From contig DASVQP010000059.1 in NCBI GenBank assembly GCA_036389135.1, positions 1 to 64,000 of the forward strand: a DNA stretch of 64,000 bases, read 5' to 3'. The notes below the pieces were generated by a model. That model saw nothing but the letters and a program-made list of their open reading frames with translations, did not search any database and had not been told where the DNA came from. A program made the translations under genes and the position numbers. Below, piece by piece: positions 44,801 through 52,813 of the stretch (its first letter is position 1; every line of letters starts with the position of its first letter). This DNA is from Longimicrobium sp. (GTDB lineage: Bacteria > Gemmatimonadota > Gemmatimonadetes > Longimicrobiales > Longimicrobiaceae).

Positions 44801-46517
44801 TGAGCGAACGTGTGACGCCGGTCGCGATCGGCGGCACGCAGAGCGAAGTAAGGAAGTAGGGGAGCCGCTTTGCTGCGTCGACCACTAGTTCCCGGTCACG
44901 AGCGGAAAGCTGGTTCCTCTGTTCCTCCACCACGCGTGCGTATTCAGCGTAATGCCAAAGATAGAGCGGGTGCGTTGGAGCCACGACAGCCGTCAACTCG
45001 TCATTCGGCCGGCGGAATACCACCGTGTCCAACAGGAGGATCTGTGAGATAAGATCCTGTGCGTCTGGGCCGAGTTCCTCCGAGAGCTTCGGGTACGCAC
45101 TGCTCAGTCCCTTCAGGAGCGCCTGGTAGCTGTCGACCACTCCCTCGAGCTTCAATCGCGTGCTCGGCGCAATCGCCGCGGCGAGCGGGTCGACGCACAG
45201 GAGTCGGCTCAGCGATAGTGCTTCGGTTCGCTTCCTGTCGTACTCCCGGAAGAGTTCCACCACCAACGCCTCACCGATCTCCTCGACGGCGGCGAGTAGC
45301 GGTTCGATCTCGGTCCGAGTCCAATGCTTGAGGAACCGCGGCTTAGCATGGAACTGCCGAATCATCGCATCGATGTCACCCTCGCCACCTTCCAGCAGCG
45401 CACCATACGCGTCAGGGCCAATCAACTTCGCCATGAGGTTGATCACATCTCCACGCGCTTCCGCGGTGACATCACTTCCGGCAGTCGACGAAACACTCAC
45501 CGGCTCCGGGCGGAGATGAGCGTCTGGGATCTGGTTCAGCCGGTCCGTAACACCCTGAACCACTTCGTCGAGCCCCTCTCGCGCTTCCGGTTCGTCGAGC
45601 AGGGCGGAGGCGACAAACGTACTCAGATCCTCACGTTCCTTCTCTTCACCCCCGCCCGGACCTCCGTCCTTCGACTCCTTCTTTTTCGCGGGCTTACGCA
45701 CGTCGATCAGCGACTGTGCGCCACGGACAGAGAGGGCGGCAAGGTCCGCTCCTCCTCGGCGAAGTTGCTTCAGCTGGTGCAGCGCTTGATGCAGGTGTTC
45801 GCGCTCGGTGGGGTCTTGAACAGAGGTGAGATTCCTCGTAGCGGTCTTGCGATCCTTATCGGTGAACGACTGCAGGCGCTGAACTAGCTCTCTGTTTAAC
45901 TGAAGCCGCTTCCTGAGCGCCGATTCCGACGGAGAATCGAACAATGCGGGATCGGGGAGCAGTCCGAGTCTGTGGATCTGGCGGCTTGCCTGGGTAACGG
46001 CCTCAGAGCGGTCTAATCCAACCAAGGCGAGGTAGTAGTCGGCGAGTTGACCAAATGAGATGCTGGGATCCTCTTCGAGCAGCGCCCACCATCGCCCCTG
46101 GACCTCGTTTTCCGATGCGAAGCCACCCTGCGCGCGCCGTGCGAGGAGCGACTTCAAGTCACTGGAGACGACGGCTCGGAAATCCTCAAGCGAACTGATC
46201 TTGTCTTCGGTTCCTGTCGCGACAACAACGATCAGGGCATCGAGCGCGCGTTCGTTTCTCCAACGCTCCGCCTGCTCGACCTCGGTGCTCACATGGGCTC
46301 GCTCAAACCCCGCCGCGTGGAGTACTCCTTCCGCCTCGGGGAGGAGGTACGCGAGGCGGAGTGAGATCCCCTCCTCCGCAAGTTCACGGAGGGTTGTCGC
46401 GATGGGGGCAGGGGCGAGGTGTGGGATGTCACGAACCAGAACGCCAATCCCTCCACGATGGCCGCGTATTGCCTCCGTCAGCAGTTCAGCGACAAGTTGC
46501 TCGCGCTCTGTGCTCAC
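41877..46517 (-). CDS. DptH/DndH-like protein with C-terminal HerA-type ATPase
   Basis: This 1546-residue protein has a GTG start overlapping the previous TGA (GTGA). The C-terminal 350 residues are a HerA/FtsK-type ATPase: PHLLITGETGSGKTQATKAIL is Walker A at about residue 1212, LILDFKDDY follows, and RRVLVLDEAWRLVQ is Walker B near 1427, with a later VVIATQFPTDLP. At about residues 938-956 DLVGFDFSDDRFAISIIEAKAV resembles a PD-(D/E)xK nuclease core (D...ExK). The N-terminal 900 residues are unassigned. A 1500-1700-residue protein ending in a HerA ATPase is characteristic of DptH of DNA-phosphorothioate-dependent restriction, but I cannot confirm orthology. No dnd gene is present. Confidence 0.7.
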   Translation of the reverse strand: MSTEREQLVAELLTEAIRGHRGGIGVLVRDIPHLAPAPIATTLRELAEEGISLRLAYLLPEAEGVLHAAGFERAHVSTEVEQAERWRNERALDALIVVVATGTEDKISSLEDFRAVVSSDLKSLLARRAQGGFASENEVQGRWWALLEEDPSISFGQLADYYLALVGLDRSEAVTQASRQIHRLGLLPDPALFDSPSESALRKRLQLNRELVQRLQSFTDKDRKTATRNLTSVQDPTEREHLHQALHQLKQLRRGGADLAALSVRGAQSLIDVRKPAKKKESKDGGPGGGEEKEREDLSTFVASALLDEPEAREGLDEVVQGVTDRLNQIPDAHLRPEPVSVSSTAGSDVTAEARGDVINLMAKLIGPDAYGALLEGGEGDIDAMIRQFHAKPRFLKHWTRTEIEPLLAAVEEIGEALVVELFREYDRKRTEALSLSRLLCVDPLAAAIAPSTRLKLEGVVDSYQALLKGLSSAYPKLSEELGPDAQDLISQILLLDTVVFRRPNDELTAVVAPTHPLYLWHYAEYARVVEEQRNQLSARDRELVVDAAKRLPYFLTSLCVPPIATGVTRSLTYVGRLGPLPVYGQTVRDSTGMDGEQLIRRVLRNFVDVHPTSRQGLRLAVINAPDPGAVLSLCCDLQAEGVLKGAHIVSVHQARDGARAKQVHLRSDEEDRVAQLFRAAAPWRPFTYQTVSISPDTLQLPAHVQPHVVVAFDQSEGTPSRVTPATHPIQPLAVTHRLNYRHRVKMLELTPAPGGIFAAYNHVVGIVDTGAQVSYFSMHQEAKLRERLEGAAAQATWYVVADRNVDRDLSIGSLRVFTGREGGRDIAVFSQRTDAFRRVLREVARQYNTVISDAELDDLLHELADLLDEGILALRPDASGRVNLQRVKGLIGMLIAVRAYRAQTPEGHDRLVVSLDGTEARRWLHLSDDPHRADLVGFDFSDDRFAISIIEAKAVQDPKAEYKIHDKIISGPAVDQVLSTRRLLAEVFSGDRAAELITTPARREILREHAFRELTKAIYTPEQRKTWAERLERLFEGLAAAHLHCEIMEVYLGRDAASLGQRSLHAEEDGLEFPVPVLLTQLNESGVDALRQRAAPVKLEDVIEGEPLTSAGNPTETGPLHSDEEDRAVVSVSPENVTSTPTAAHPPQVGAVSPAVPLADPVMSAASTSPEAFRARAYLGDTPGTYGKPREVWFDPQLPGRNLPNPHLLITGETGSGKTQATKAILRDLMTQGLPALILDFKDDYSQPGYAAAEGLTVYDATLGGLAFDPMVPQVDQQSGRVMLLNHVHQFGEIIKRIYKLGDQQTHRFRDALKELYTGAGLSIQPFVPSKDVEYPAFDELKVILERRKDNEPLLGRLSPIFDLGLFASNTGGGGFAEIATQSAAIRLSQLPGDETKNAVAEFFLMALYNYLVRQPHPHALRRVLVLDEAWRLVQSPFLEPLMREGRAFGLGVVIATQFPTDLPNHVSGSTATKLYFSQTKSENIREVQRSIVGKTSGAEADHISAGIRELPPLTCFVQNGQYQPYARTSVKPYFERVAAEGAQH

Positions 46518-48004
46518 GCCGCAACCTCCAACCGGGTCGTCACGAGGGTGCGGCCATCCGCGTATGTCTTCGCGTAGCCGATCTCTTCCACTGCGCGTCT
46601 GAATGCTGCGACGTTCATTCGGAGTTCTTCTTCTCGGATCGAAATAGGGGTGCCGAACTGTGCCTCATTCAGGTTGTTCCGGCGGATCAGCTCATCATCA
46701 GAGGGGCGTCCAGCCACAATCCCGAAGTCATCGCGTAGCCGGTCCAGAAACTCATTGAACTCGAGCGGCTGATCTGGGACCACGGTTGCGGCAACGAGCA
46801 CCTCAAGGAACTCTAGATTCAGTCCGTAGCGCTTCTGAAGCTTCCCGCCTCGCCCCTGTACGGCCCAGGGCGTCATGAAGCCGGCGCGGCGTCCCAACTC
46901 GGTCAGATACTCGATGGGATGGCATTTGACGGCTTCTAGCCCAAGGTCGAGGTAAGTCTCGACCATAGCCTCCAGATCGAAGGGTCGGCCGCTACGGTAC
47001 GCTTCGTATCGTGTCCGTACTACGTCGTCCGCAAGGAGGGCTTGGGGACCCTGGGGTCTCTTTGATACTTCCCGCACGTACTCGGAGATGCGGTGATGAA
47101 GCAGACCTTCGACTGCATCGCCAGCAGCACGCACCGTCGCGCGGGAGGCATCCCGAATCGCCGGGTGGGTACCATTGAACAGGTCGAGTAGAATGGGTGG
47201 GCGTGGTGCCCCGGGACTCACCTCCGACCATCGGGAGAGCAGGTGGACATGAATGGTGAAACAGCCGAAGAGGACGAGGCGGCGCAGAGAACTCAGCTTC
47301 GAGTGCTCGGCCTCTTCGAAGTGTGCCAATCGGTCGAACGCACGTCGCAGACGCAGACGAACCGCAGACTCCAGCTCACCGCCGGCATCAGTCGAGAACA
47401 AAGAATCGGACAGCGACACTGCCCGGGCGACCTCCGGGGACGGTTGCTCCTGCCGCGGACGCGCGAGTGCGAGCATTGGCTCCGCAAGCACGGTCCACGG
47501 ATCCGTCGAAGACTGTAGAAGTGATACGATCTGAGTCGCTGCTTGGCCCGGATTTCCAGCCTTCAGCAGACGGGTGAGAAACAGGCCTGCCCGCGCGTCG
47601 GAGGGGTCTTTGCTGACGAATCGCTCATTCGAGAGCGTATACGACGATTTATCAGGATCTTCGAACGCTGCGTCATCCGCACCGTAAGATCCAAGGGCCA
47701 GCGTTCGGAGGTCAGCCAGTGCCGCGAGATCAGGCGCCGCCCCGGTGGCTGTCTCGAACGCCTCACCGTACGCAGCGATGATGTCCGAGTGCGGATTGCG
47801 TTCTTCCAGCACATTCAGTCGCTGGTTTTTGACCCATCGCCGCAGCATCCGGGCGAGTGCAGATGTCTCGTACGATCGCTCGGTCAGGGTGCGCGCGAAT
47901 CCATTCGCGATGTGCACCGGCTTCACCGATTTATTCGTCGGCTGGCAACCAACGTCGGCATTGTAGATCTGGACGACCAGATCCTTGGGAGAGAGGACGG
48001 TCAC
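46514..48004 (-). CDS. Unknown middle subunit of three-gene ATPase operon (DptG-position)
   Basis: This 496-residue soluble protein is of unknown family. The GTG start overlaps the upstream TGA, and its own TGA overlaps the next GTG, so all three products are probably made in fixed proportion. The C-terminal 120 residues show a distinctive pattern, GFMTPWAVQGRGGKLQKRYGLNLEFLEVLV, then EFLDRLRDDFGIVAGRP, ending in a winged-helix-like stretch (RRAVEEIGYAKTYADGRTLVTT). It occupies the position of DptG between DptF-like and DptH-like partners; sequence alone does not prove that identity. Confidence 0.6.
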   Translation of the reverse strand: MTVLSPKDLVVQIYNADVGCQPTNKSVKPVHIANGFARTLTERSYETSALARMLRRWVKNQRLNVLEERNPHSDIIAAYGEAFETATGAAPDLAALADLRTLALGSYGADDAAFEDPDKSSYTLSNERFVSKDPSDARAGLFLTRLLKAGNPGQAATQIVSLLQSSTDPWTVLAEPMLALARPRQEQPSPEVARAVSLSDSLFSTDAGGELESAVRLRLRRAFDRLAHFEEAEHSKLSSLRRLVLFGCFTIHVHLLSRWSEVSPGAPRPPILLDLFNGTHPAIRDASRATVRAAGDAVEGLLHHRISEYVREVSKRPQGPQALLADDVVRTRYEAYRSGRPFDLEAMVETYLDLGLEAVKCHPIEYLTELGRRAGFMTPWAVQGRGGKLQKRYGLNLEFLEVLVAATVVPDQPLEFNEFLDRLRDDFGIVAGRPSDDELIRRNNLNEAQFGTPISIREEELRMNVAAFRRAVEEIGYAKTYADGRTLVTTRLEVAA

Positions 48005-51000
48005 AGGCGATACCGGGGAGGCTCGTGCTGGATTTCGAATCGGCGTTCAAGACCCGCGGCGACATTCCGTACGCGGAGATCCTCAACTGCAGAAGCATCA
48101 GTCGCGAGTTGGTGTAGGCGGTCGATGAAGCGCGTAACCTTCCGCGTGGCGCTCCCTGACCAGGACGCTCGACTGAGTCCGCGCTCCGCATCTCGGAGCG
48201 TGAGGTACAGAGTACGGTCGACGACGAGGTGCGCGACTTCGCGCCGGTTCACTGGGTCGTCGGCGACCGCGACGAGCGCAAAGGAACGAACCATCCGCTG
48301 GTCCGCGGGCAACCACTCCCCAACCCACTCAGCGTAACGAACTGACTCAATCCTGAAGTATCGGTGCCCAATCCGATGGAGCGCGACGAAAGTATCCGGT
48401 GGCCGCACATCGAATCGGTGGCTTTGCCAAAGCACCAGATCGTCGCGGTCCGTTTCTGCACCCTCTGGATCAAAGAAATGGTTGAGTCCGAGGATCAGGT
48501 CACGGACGATCGCCTGGTTGTTGCTCTCCCCCTTTTCCACCAGCTGGTCGAACTCAACCTCATCGGCGGGGACCAGGAGGAGGAGGTCTATCCCACGCTC
48601 GTGCTCGAAGAAGAAGCGGCGCTTCAGCGCGGTGTATGCTGCCTCACGCTCATCTGGATGGAACTGCTGCGGCGCTGCCGGTGGACTCGATGGATCAAGC
48701 CATCCTGACGGATCTGACGTCCCACGCCAGAGGTCGAAATCATGTTCGGGGTGCGTGAGACGGGCAGGGTCGAAGGTTGCCTTGATCTGCTCGAACAGCC
48801 GCCCCTCGCCCCCCTCAAACGCAAGACTTGTGTAGTGGAATCGCCCCGACCCCTGGCTGGCAAGACGTTCCACCACCGACTGCCCTCCGGTAATCAGATA
48901 GGCCAGAAAGCCCATCAGGTGCCGCATCGAGACGTGCGGCGTCCGTTTCGCAACGAGATCGAGCATATGGATCAGACGCTCCTGGACCCGCGGCTCCCGC
49001 AGCGCGGCGCGGTTTCGGAGTGCTGGGTCGTCAGCCGGAAGATCGGAGTAGAACCGCTCCTGCGTGAGTCTTTCCAACGCCTGCCGGATGACGGCAGGGG
49101 AGAGCAGATTACGAAGATTTAGGTCTACCACGACCACATCCTGCTCCGGTCCGCGCGGTTCAGGCCCGGTGTAACGCACCGCCTCCTGAACTTGGCGTAC
49201 CGCTTCATCCACGGCCAGGAAGCCGATCTCGAGTGCCTGCCGGCGAAGTACGAACAGGGGCCATTCATTGATCGCGAGCACGAAGGGCCGCCCCTCATTC
49301 GCGCATGTACGCCAAGCGTGAAGAACCTCCGAATCGGAGAGCGCGTTGGCATCCGTGAGCACGACGGCCCCGAGTTGCTCAAGGCGTGTGCGAACTCGTT
49401 CGATCAGGTGGGTCTTCCCATCCCCCGGATTTCCCGTGACGATGACCTGCTTCCCACGTCCGACCTGGTGCACCAAGTAGTCCTCAAGGCCGAGGTCTAC
49501 GTTGATCCAGTCGAGTTCTTCTGGCGTGAGGCGATCTGCGTAGCTGTTTGCACTTCGGTATAGTTTTTCGATGAAGACGAGCGGCGTATCACGGTTGACG
49601 AACTGGCCTGTGGCCGCGAGAGGCCCTAGAAGGAGAGGAACGTGGGCGTTGCGCCGTGCCTCGTTCTCAGCCGCCTCAACGTCATGGCTGATGCGGATTG
49701 GATCACGTCCGAGTTCTCGCAGCCGCTGCATGGTTTCAGGGCGCGTTGCACGCGGCCTGAACCAACGGTCGCGCCATGCACGTGCGACTTTCGGTGCTAC
49801 GCGGGATGGATCGTCTTCGAGAAAATACTCCGGCGAGTCATCGAGGCCGAGTAGCACGTCATCCGTATTGCGAGCGAGCTTGACGGCGAACAGCAGTCGC
49901 GGAGAATGGTGCCGGAGGAACACGTCAGACGGGAGCCCCAAAACCTCCATCCCGTTACGGATCGTGCGCAGCTTCGGGCTGATCCCCTCACCGAACAGGT
50001 GGTTCACCGATCGGCGCGCCGTGCTCAAAGTCGCCACTTGGCGGAGGCTCTCAGCGGTATCGGGTGCGATATGGACAGTGCCGAAGCTGTCCGTCATCCC
50101 GATCTGTTCGTATTCAACCCAGCCGCCTCGGGGATCGTCCGTTGGGATCTTGATCCGGTTGTATTGACTACTCCCAACCGAGTACAGGCTCGAGGTCGTG
50201 AGCAGCACCAGATCCGGGTCCCGGTACACGGGTGCGGCTTTCATCGCGGACGCGATAAGGCTCGCCCGCCCGGAGTACCGAGCTCGAAAATCTGAGACAA
50301 CCTTCGGGCTGGCGAGCAACATGGCGACGAGTTTGCCCCCAAGCACAACCCCGTAAGGCGCTACTGCCCCGCAGGTGATCACCTCCATCACGTTCTCTGC
50401 GATCGCCCTGACCTTGATCTGCCGGATCGCCACATCGGCAGCCTGTTTCCCCTCGTCGCGGGCCAAAAGCTGGAGCAGAGCGTCACTGTTGCGAGTGACG
50501 TCATACTTCTGCAGGACGATCAGCGCACGGATGAGCGTCGCCAGAATCCCAGCGCGCTTCTTCGTGTAAAGGTCGGTCTTGGCAAGGGCTACCCAATCCA
50601 CTGCGTCAATCTTCCCCGCTTCAAGGGCAGTGTGCGCGTCCCGGATGAAGTGGTACTCCGCAGTCCGTTCATCACGCGCACGTTCCTGAGCGCGTTGTTG
50701 CCGAGCAGCGGCTTCCTGTTCGATCTCCCGCAGCCGTTCTACCACTTCCGCGGTGTGACGGAGTTCCGGCACCAGATCCGCGTGGTAGACGTCATTGATG
50801 GCGCTGTGAAGGGTATCCACGATCCGGTGTGCGAGGACCGTACGTTCACGCGCATCCGCCTTGGCCAACCGCCGCCGGAGAGACGCCACACTCCACCCGA
50901 GAGCCTCGTCGCGCTGAGCGAGACCGAGCACGGCGTTTCCGAGCGCCGCTATCCCGATGATAGGCTGGTTTTCGGACGCGGCGTCGCGCACCAGATAGTA

Positions 51001-51660
51001 CATGTTACGCCCGGGCGTACTCTGATACGGGATTGACCAGAGGTGTCGCGCGTAGCGCCAGACGTCTTGGAGACGGATCCCAGTGTTCTCGTCGACCGCA
51101 GTCGGCGTCACCTCCTGAAGGAGGGGGTTGATCGTGTCGTCGAGGTTGCCCGTTTGATGTGCGAGTTCTAGCCGCTCAGCGAGGTCCGCTCCCGTTTCGA
51201 ACAGGGTGCTGATCCCACGCCGCTCCATATCGCGGATGAAACGTGCCGTGGCAGGGTCTGCAAGTTGTGCCTGCCTGGCGAAGTTGAAAGAGTGGCGAAC
51301 CGCTGTCTTTGCCCGGGAGGGATCGATCCCAGGCACAGCAACTTCAGGGGGAAGCAAGTACACGCCTTCCTCGTCCACGTCGGCGTGCCATCCCTGCAGG
51401 ATCAGGTCACGGAGCAGGCGGAGGGCGGTCCCATAGGCGACTGTGGGAAGCAAGGCCTCCGATGGAATTCCTTCTCCATACAGCAGTTTCTGGCGCCGGT
51501 TCGCGTCCTCGATTGCACGTTCGATCGGCTCTAGCGGATCGCCCGCAGCCACGCCGGAGAGCGCTGAGACGACTTCGATGATGCTTTGTTGGTGACCAAC
51601 ATTCAAGGAAGGACGGAAGCGCCGAACTTCGACGCTCAGCCGGTCGGGAGCCGTGGGCAT
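48001..51660 (-). CDS. DruA(DUF4338)-AAA ATPase fusion, DptF-like
   Basis: This 1219-residue protein joins two modules. Residues about 60-290 match DUF4338/DruA: the core IRLQDVWRYARHLWSIPYQS, GRNMYYLVRDAASENQPIIG and IAALGNAVLGLAQRDEALGW gives the conserved WSIPYxSTPGRNxxYLVRDA block near residues 205-245. A coiled coil lies near residues 305-335. From about 740 comes a P-loop NTPase with Walker A VIVTGNPGDGKTHLIERVR and Walker B-like VVVVDLNLRN near residue 843. DptF of phosphorothioate restriction has a similar GxxGDGKSH P-loop. DUF4338 proteins are found in Druantia defence and in some mobile elements. The fusion is unusual to my knowledge. It is the first gene of the operon. Confidence 0.72.
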   Translation of the reverse strand: MPTAPDRLSVEVRRFRPSLNVGHQQSIIEVVSALSGVAAGDPLEPIERAIEDANRRQKLLYGEGIPSEALLPTVAYGTALRLLRDLILQGWHADVDEEGVYLLPPEVAVPGIDPSRAKTAVRHSFNFARQAQLADPATARFIRDMERRGISTLFETGADLAERLELAHQTGNLDDTINPLLQEVTPTAVDENTGIRLQDVWRYARHLWSIPYQSTPGRNMYYLVRDAASENQPIIGIAALGNAVLGLAQRDEALGWSVASLRRRLAKADARERTVLAHRIVDTLHSAINDVYHADLVPELRHTAEVVERLREIEQEAAARQQRAQERARDERTAEYHFIRDAHTALEAGKIDAVDWVALAKTDLYTKKRAGILATLIRALIVLQKYDVTRNSDALLQLLARDEGKQAADVAIRQIKVRAIAENVMEVITCGAVAPYGVVLGGKLVAMLLASPKVVSDFRARYSGRASLIASAMKAAPVYRDPDLVLLTTSSLYSVGSSQYNRIKIPTDDPRGGWVEYEQIGMTDSFGTVHIAPDTAESLRQVATLSTARRSVNHLFGEGISPKLRTIRNGMEVLGLPSDVFLRHHSPRLLFAVKLARNTDDVLLGLDDSPEYFLEDDPSRVAPKVARAWRDRWFRPRATRPETMQRLRELGRDPIRISHDVEAAENEARRNAHVPLLLGPLAATGQFVNRDTPLVFIEKLYRSANSYADRLTPEELDWINVDLGLEDYLVHQVGRGKQVIVTGNPGDGKTHLIERVRTRLEQLGAVVLTDANALSDSEVLHAWRTCANEGRPFVLAINEWPLFVLRRQALEIGFLAVDEAVRQVQEAVRYTGPEPRGPEQDVVVVDLNLRNLLSPAVIRQALERLTQERFYSDLPADDPALRNRAALREPRVQERLIHMLDLVAKRTPHVSMRHLMGFLAYLITGGQSVVERLASQGSGRFHYTSLAFEGGEGRLFEQIKATFDPARLTHPEHDFDLWRGTSDPSGWLDPSSPPAAPQQFHPDEREAAYTALKRRFFFEHERGIDLLLLVPADEVEFDQLVEKGESNNQAIVRDLILGLNHFFDPEGAETDRDDLVLWQSHRFDVRPPDTFVALHRIGHRYFRIESVRYAEWVGEWLPADQRMVRSFALVAVADDPVNRREVAHLVVDRTLYLTLRDAERGLSRASWSGSATRKVTRFIDRLHQLATDASAVEDLRVRNVAAGLERRFEIQHEPPRYRL

Positions 51661-52813
51661 TCGCGATTGATCAGGAGAACTGTTCGTGCGCAGACCGAAA
51701 CCTGTGTGCGCCGAGAAGATGACAGGATAACTCGTGAACCCAGATTAGGCGAGAACGGGTGATTGAGTGAGGCGGTGAGGCCGTGACCCGCCTCCCGTTC
51801 TGCCGCCGTAGGAAGCGATCCACAAGGATACGCAGTGCTGGTCCGAACGGGCTGCTTCAAGACGATTGTGCATGAATTACGCATGGTGCTCCGCCTGGCC
51901 GATACCCGAATCACGGACCCATCGGCGGTAATCTTTCGTAGTCGCACCGTGCACTCCACGGGAGCATACCCGGCGCACAGCCAGGGCGATGTGAATACCA
52001 GCCGCACCTACTCGGTGTTCGCCCAATGCTGGCGCGTGATCAGATGGCTACACCTGTACGCGAACAGCCTGACTCGCCACTGAGTCCTCACCGGGGGTGC
52101 GCCTCGGGTTGGTCCTGAGCCCAGCGTGGATTTAACGAACTGCCGGCTTTGAGACGGAGCAGGATAGGCCCCCGTTCAGTGGCGTTGAGGGCGCGCTTAA
52201 CTTCCGAATGCTGCGCCGGCGAGCACAATTTTCGATTCGTCACTATCCGACGGAGCAGCATGAGGTCCGCGGCGCGGATGTTTGCGTCGGCAAACCGCCA
52301 GAGGGAGTGCCGTAGGTCCGGGTTGCCTCGAAGCAGTGCATGCGCGAGTGGAACCCGGCTCCGCCAGTGCGAAGCGCTGTGAGTTGCAGGTGGACCCGCA
52401 GATTACCTTATATGAGCGTCACCTTTCCCGTACGCACCGGGGTCGAGCAGACGCAACCGATTGCTAGCCTCCACCGGAACTCACGTATTCAGTCCCGTAT
52501 CATGGTGAACGTGGCGCAGGGGTGGTGAGTACGTGTTGATCATTCGTGCCGACTGCGCCTATGATGATGGCTAGCATATGATGATCGCAGGGGCGGGGAG
52601 ACCTACGGCCGCAGGTAGCGCTGTGCAGTACAACCCAAATCCGGCCGAGATGAACTCTATGGGTTTACTCGCAGCAAGTAGCGAATTCGTCTCGAACGGA
52701 AGACCTCGCTGCGATGCTTGTCCCATCCACGAAGCTGCAACACGCGAACTGAATGGCGCTTGCGCGCACGGTGTGCAGGCTTCACACCGGTCCGAAACGC
52801 CGCTGGTGATCTG
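51661..52813. other. Long intergenic region upstream of two divergent defence genes
   Basis: This is a 1.15-kb stretch without a convincing gene, between the DruA-AAA operon (minus) and the NACHT gene (plus). It must hold both promoters, but no consensus boxes stand out. A minus-strand open frame of about 100 codons ending near 52090 has some protein-like character but no start or recognisable domain. The lower GC than the core chromosome fits acquired DNA. Confidence 0.45.

Noticed and set aside
52085-52390. A minus-strand open frame upstream of the NACHT gene
   Set aside because: It is about 100 codons, somewhat protein-like, but lacks a plausible start, ribosome-binding site and any recognised domain.
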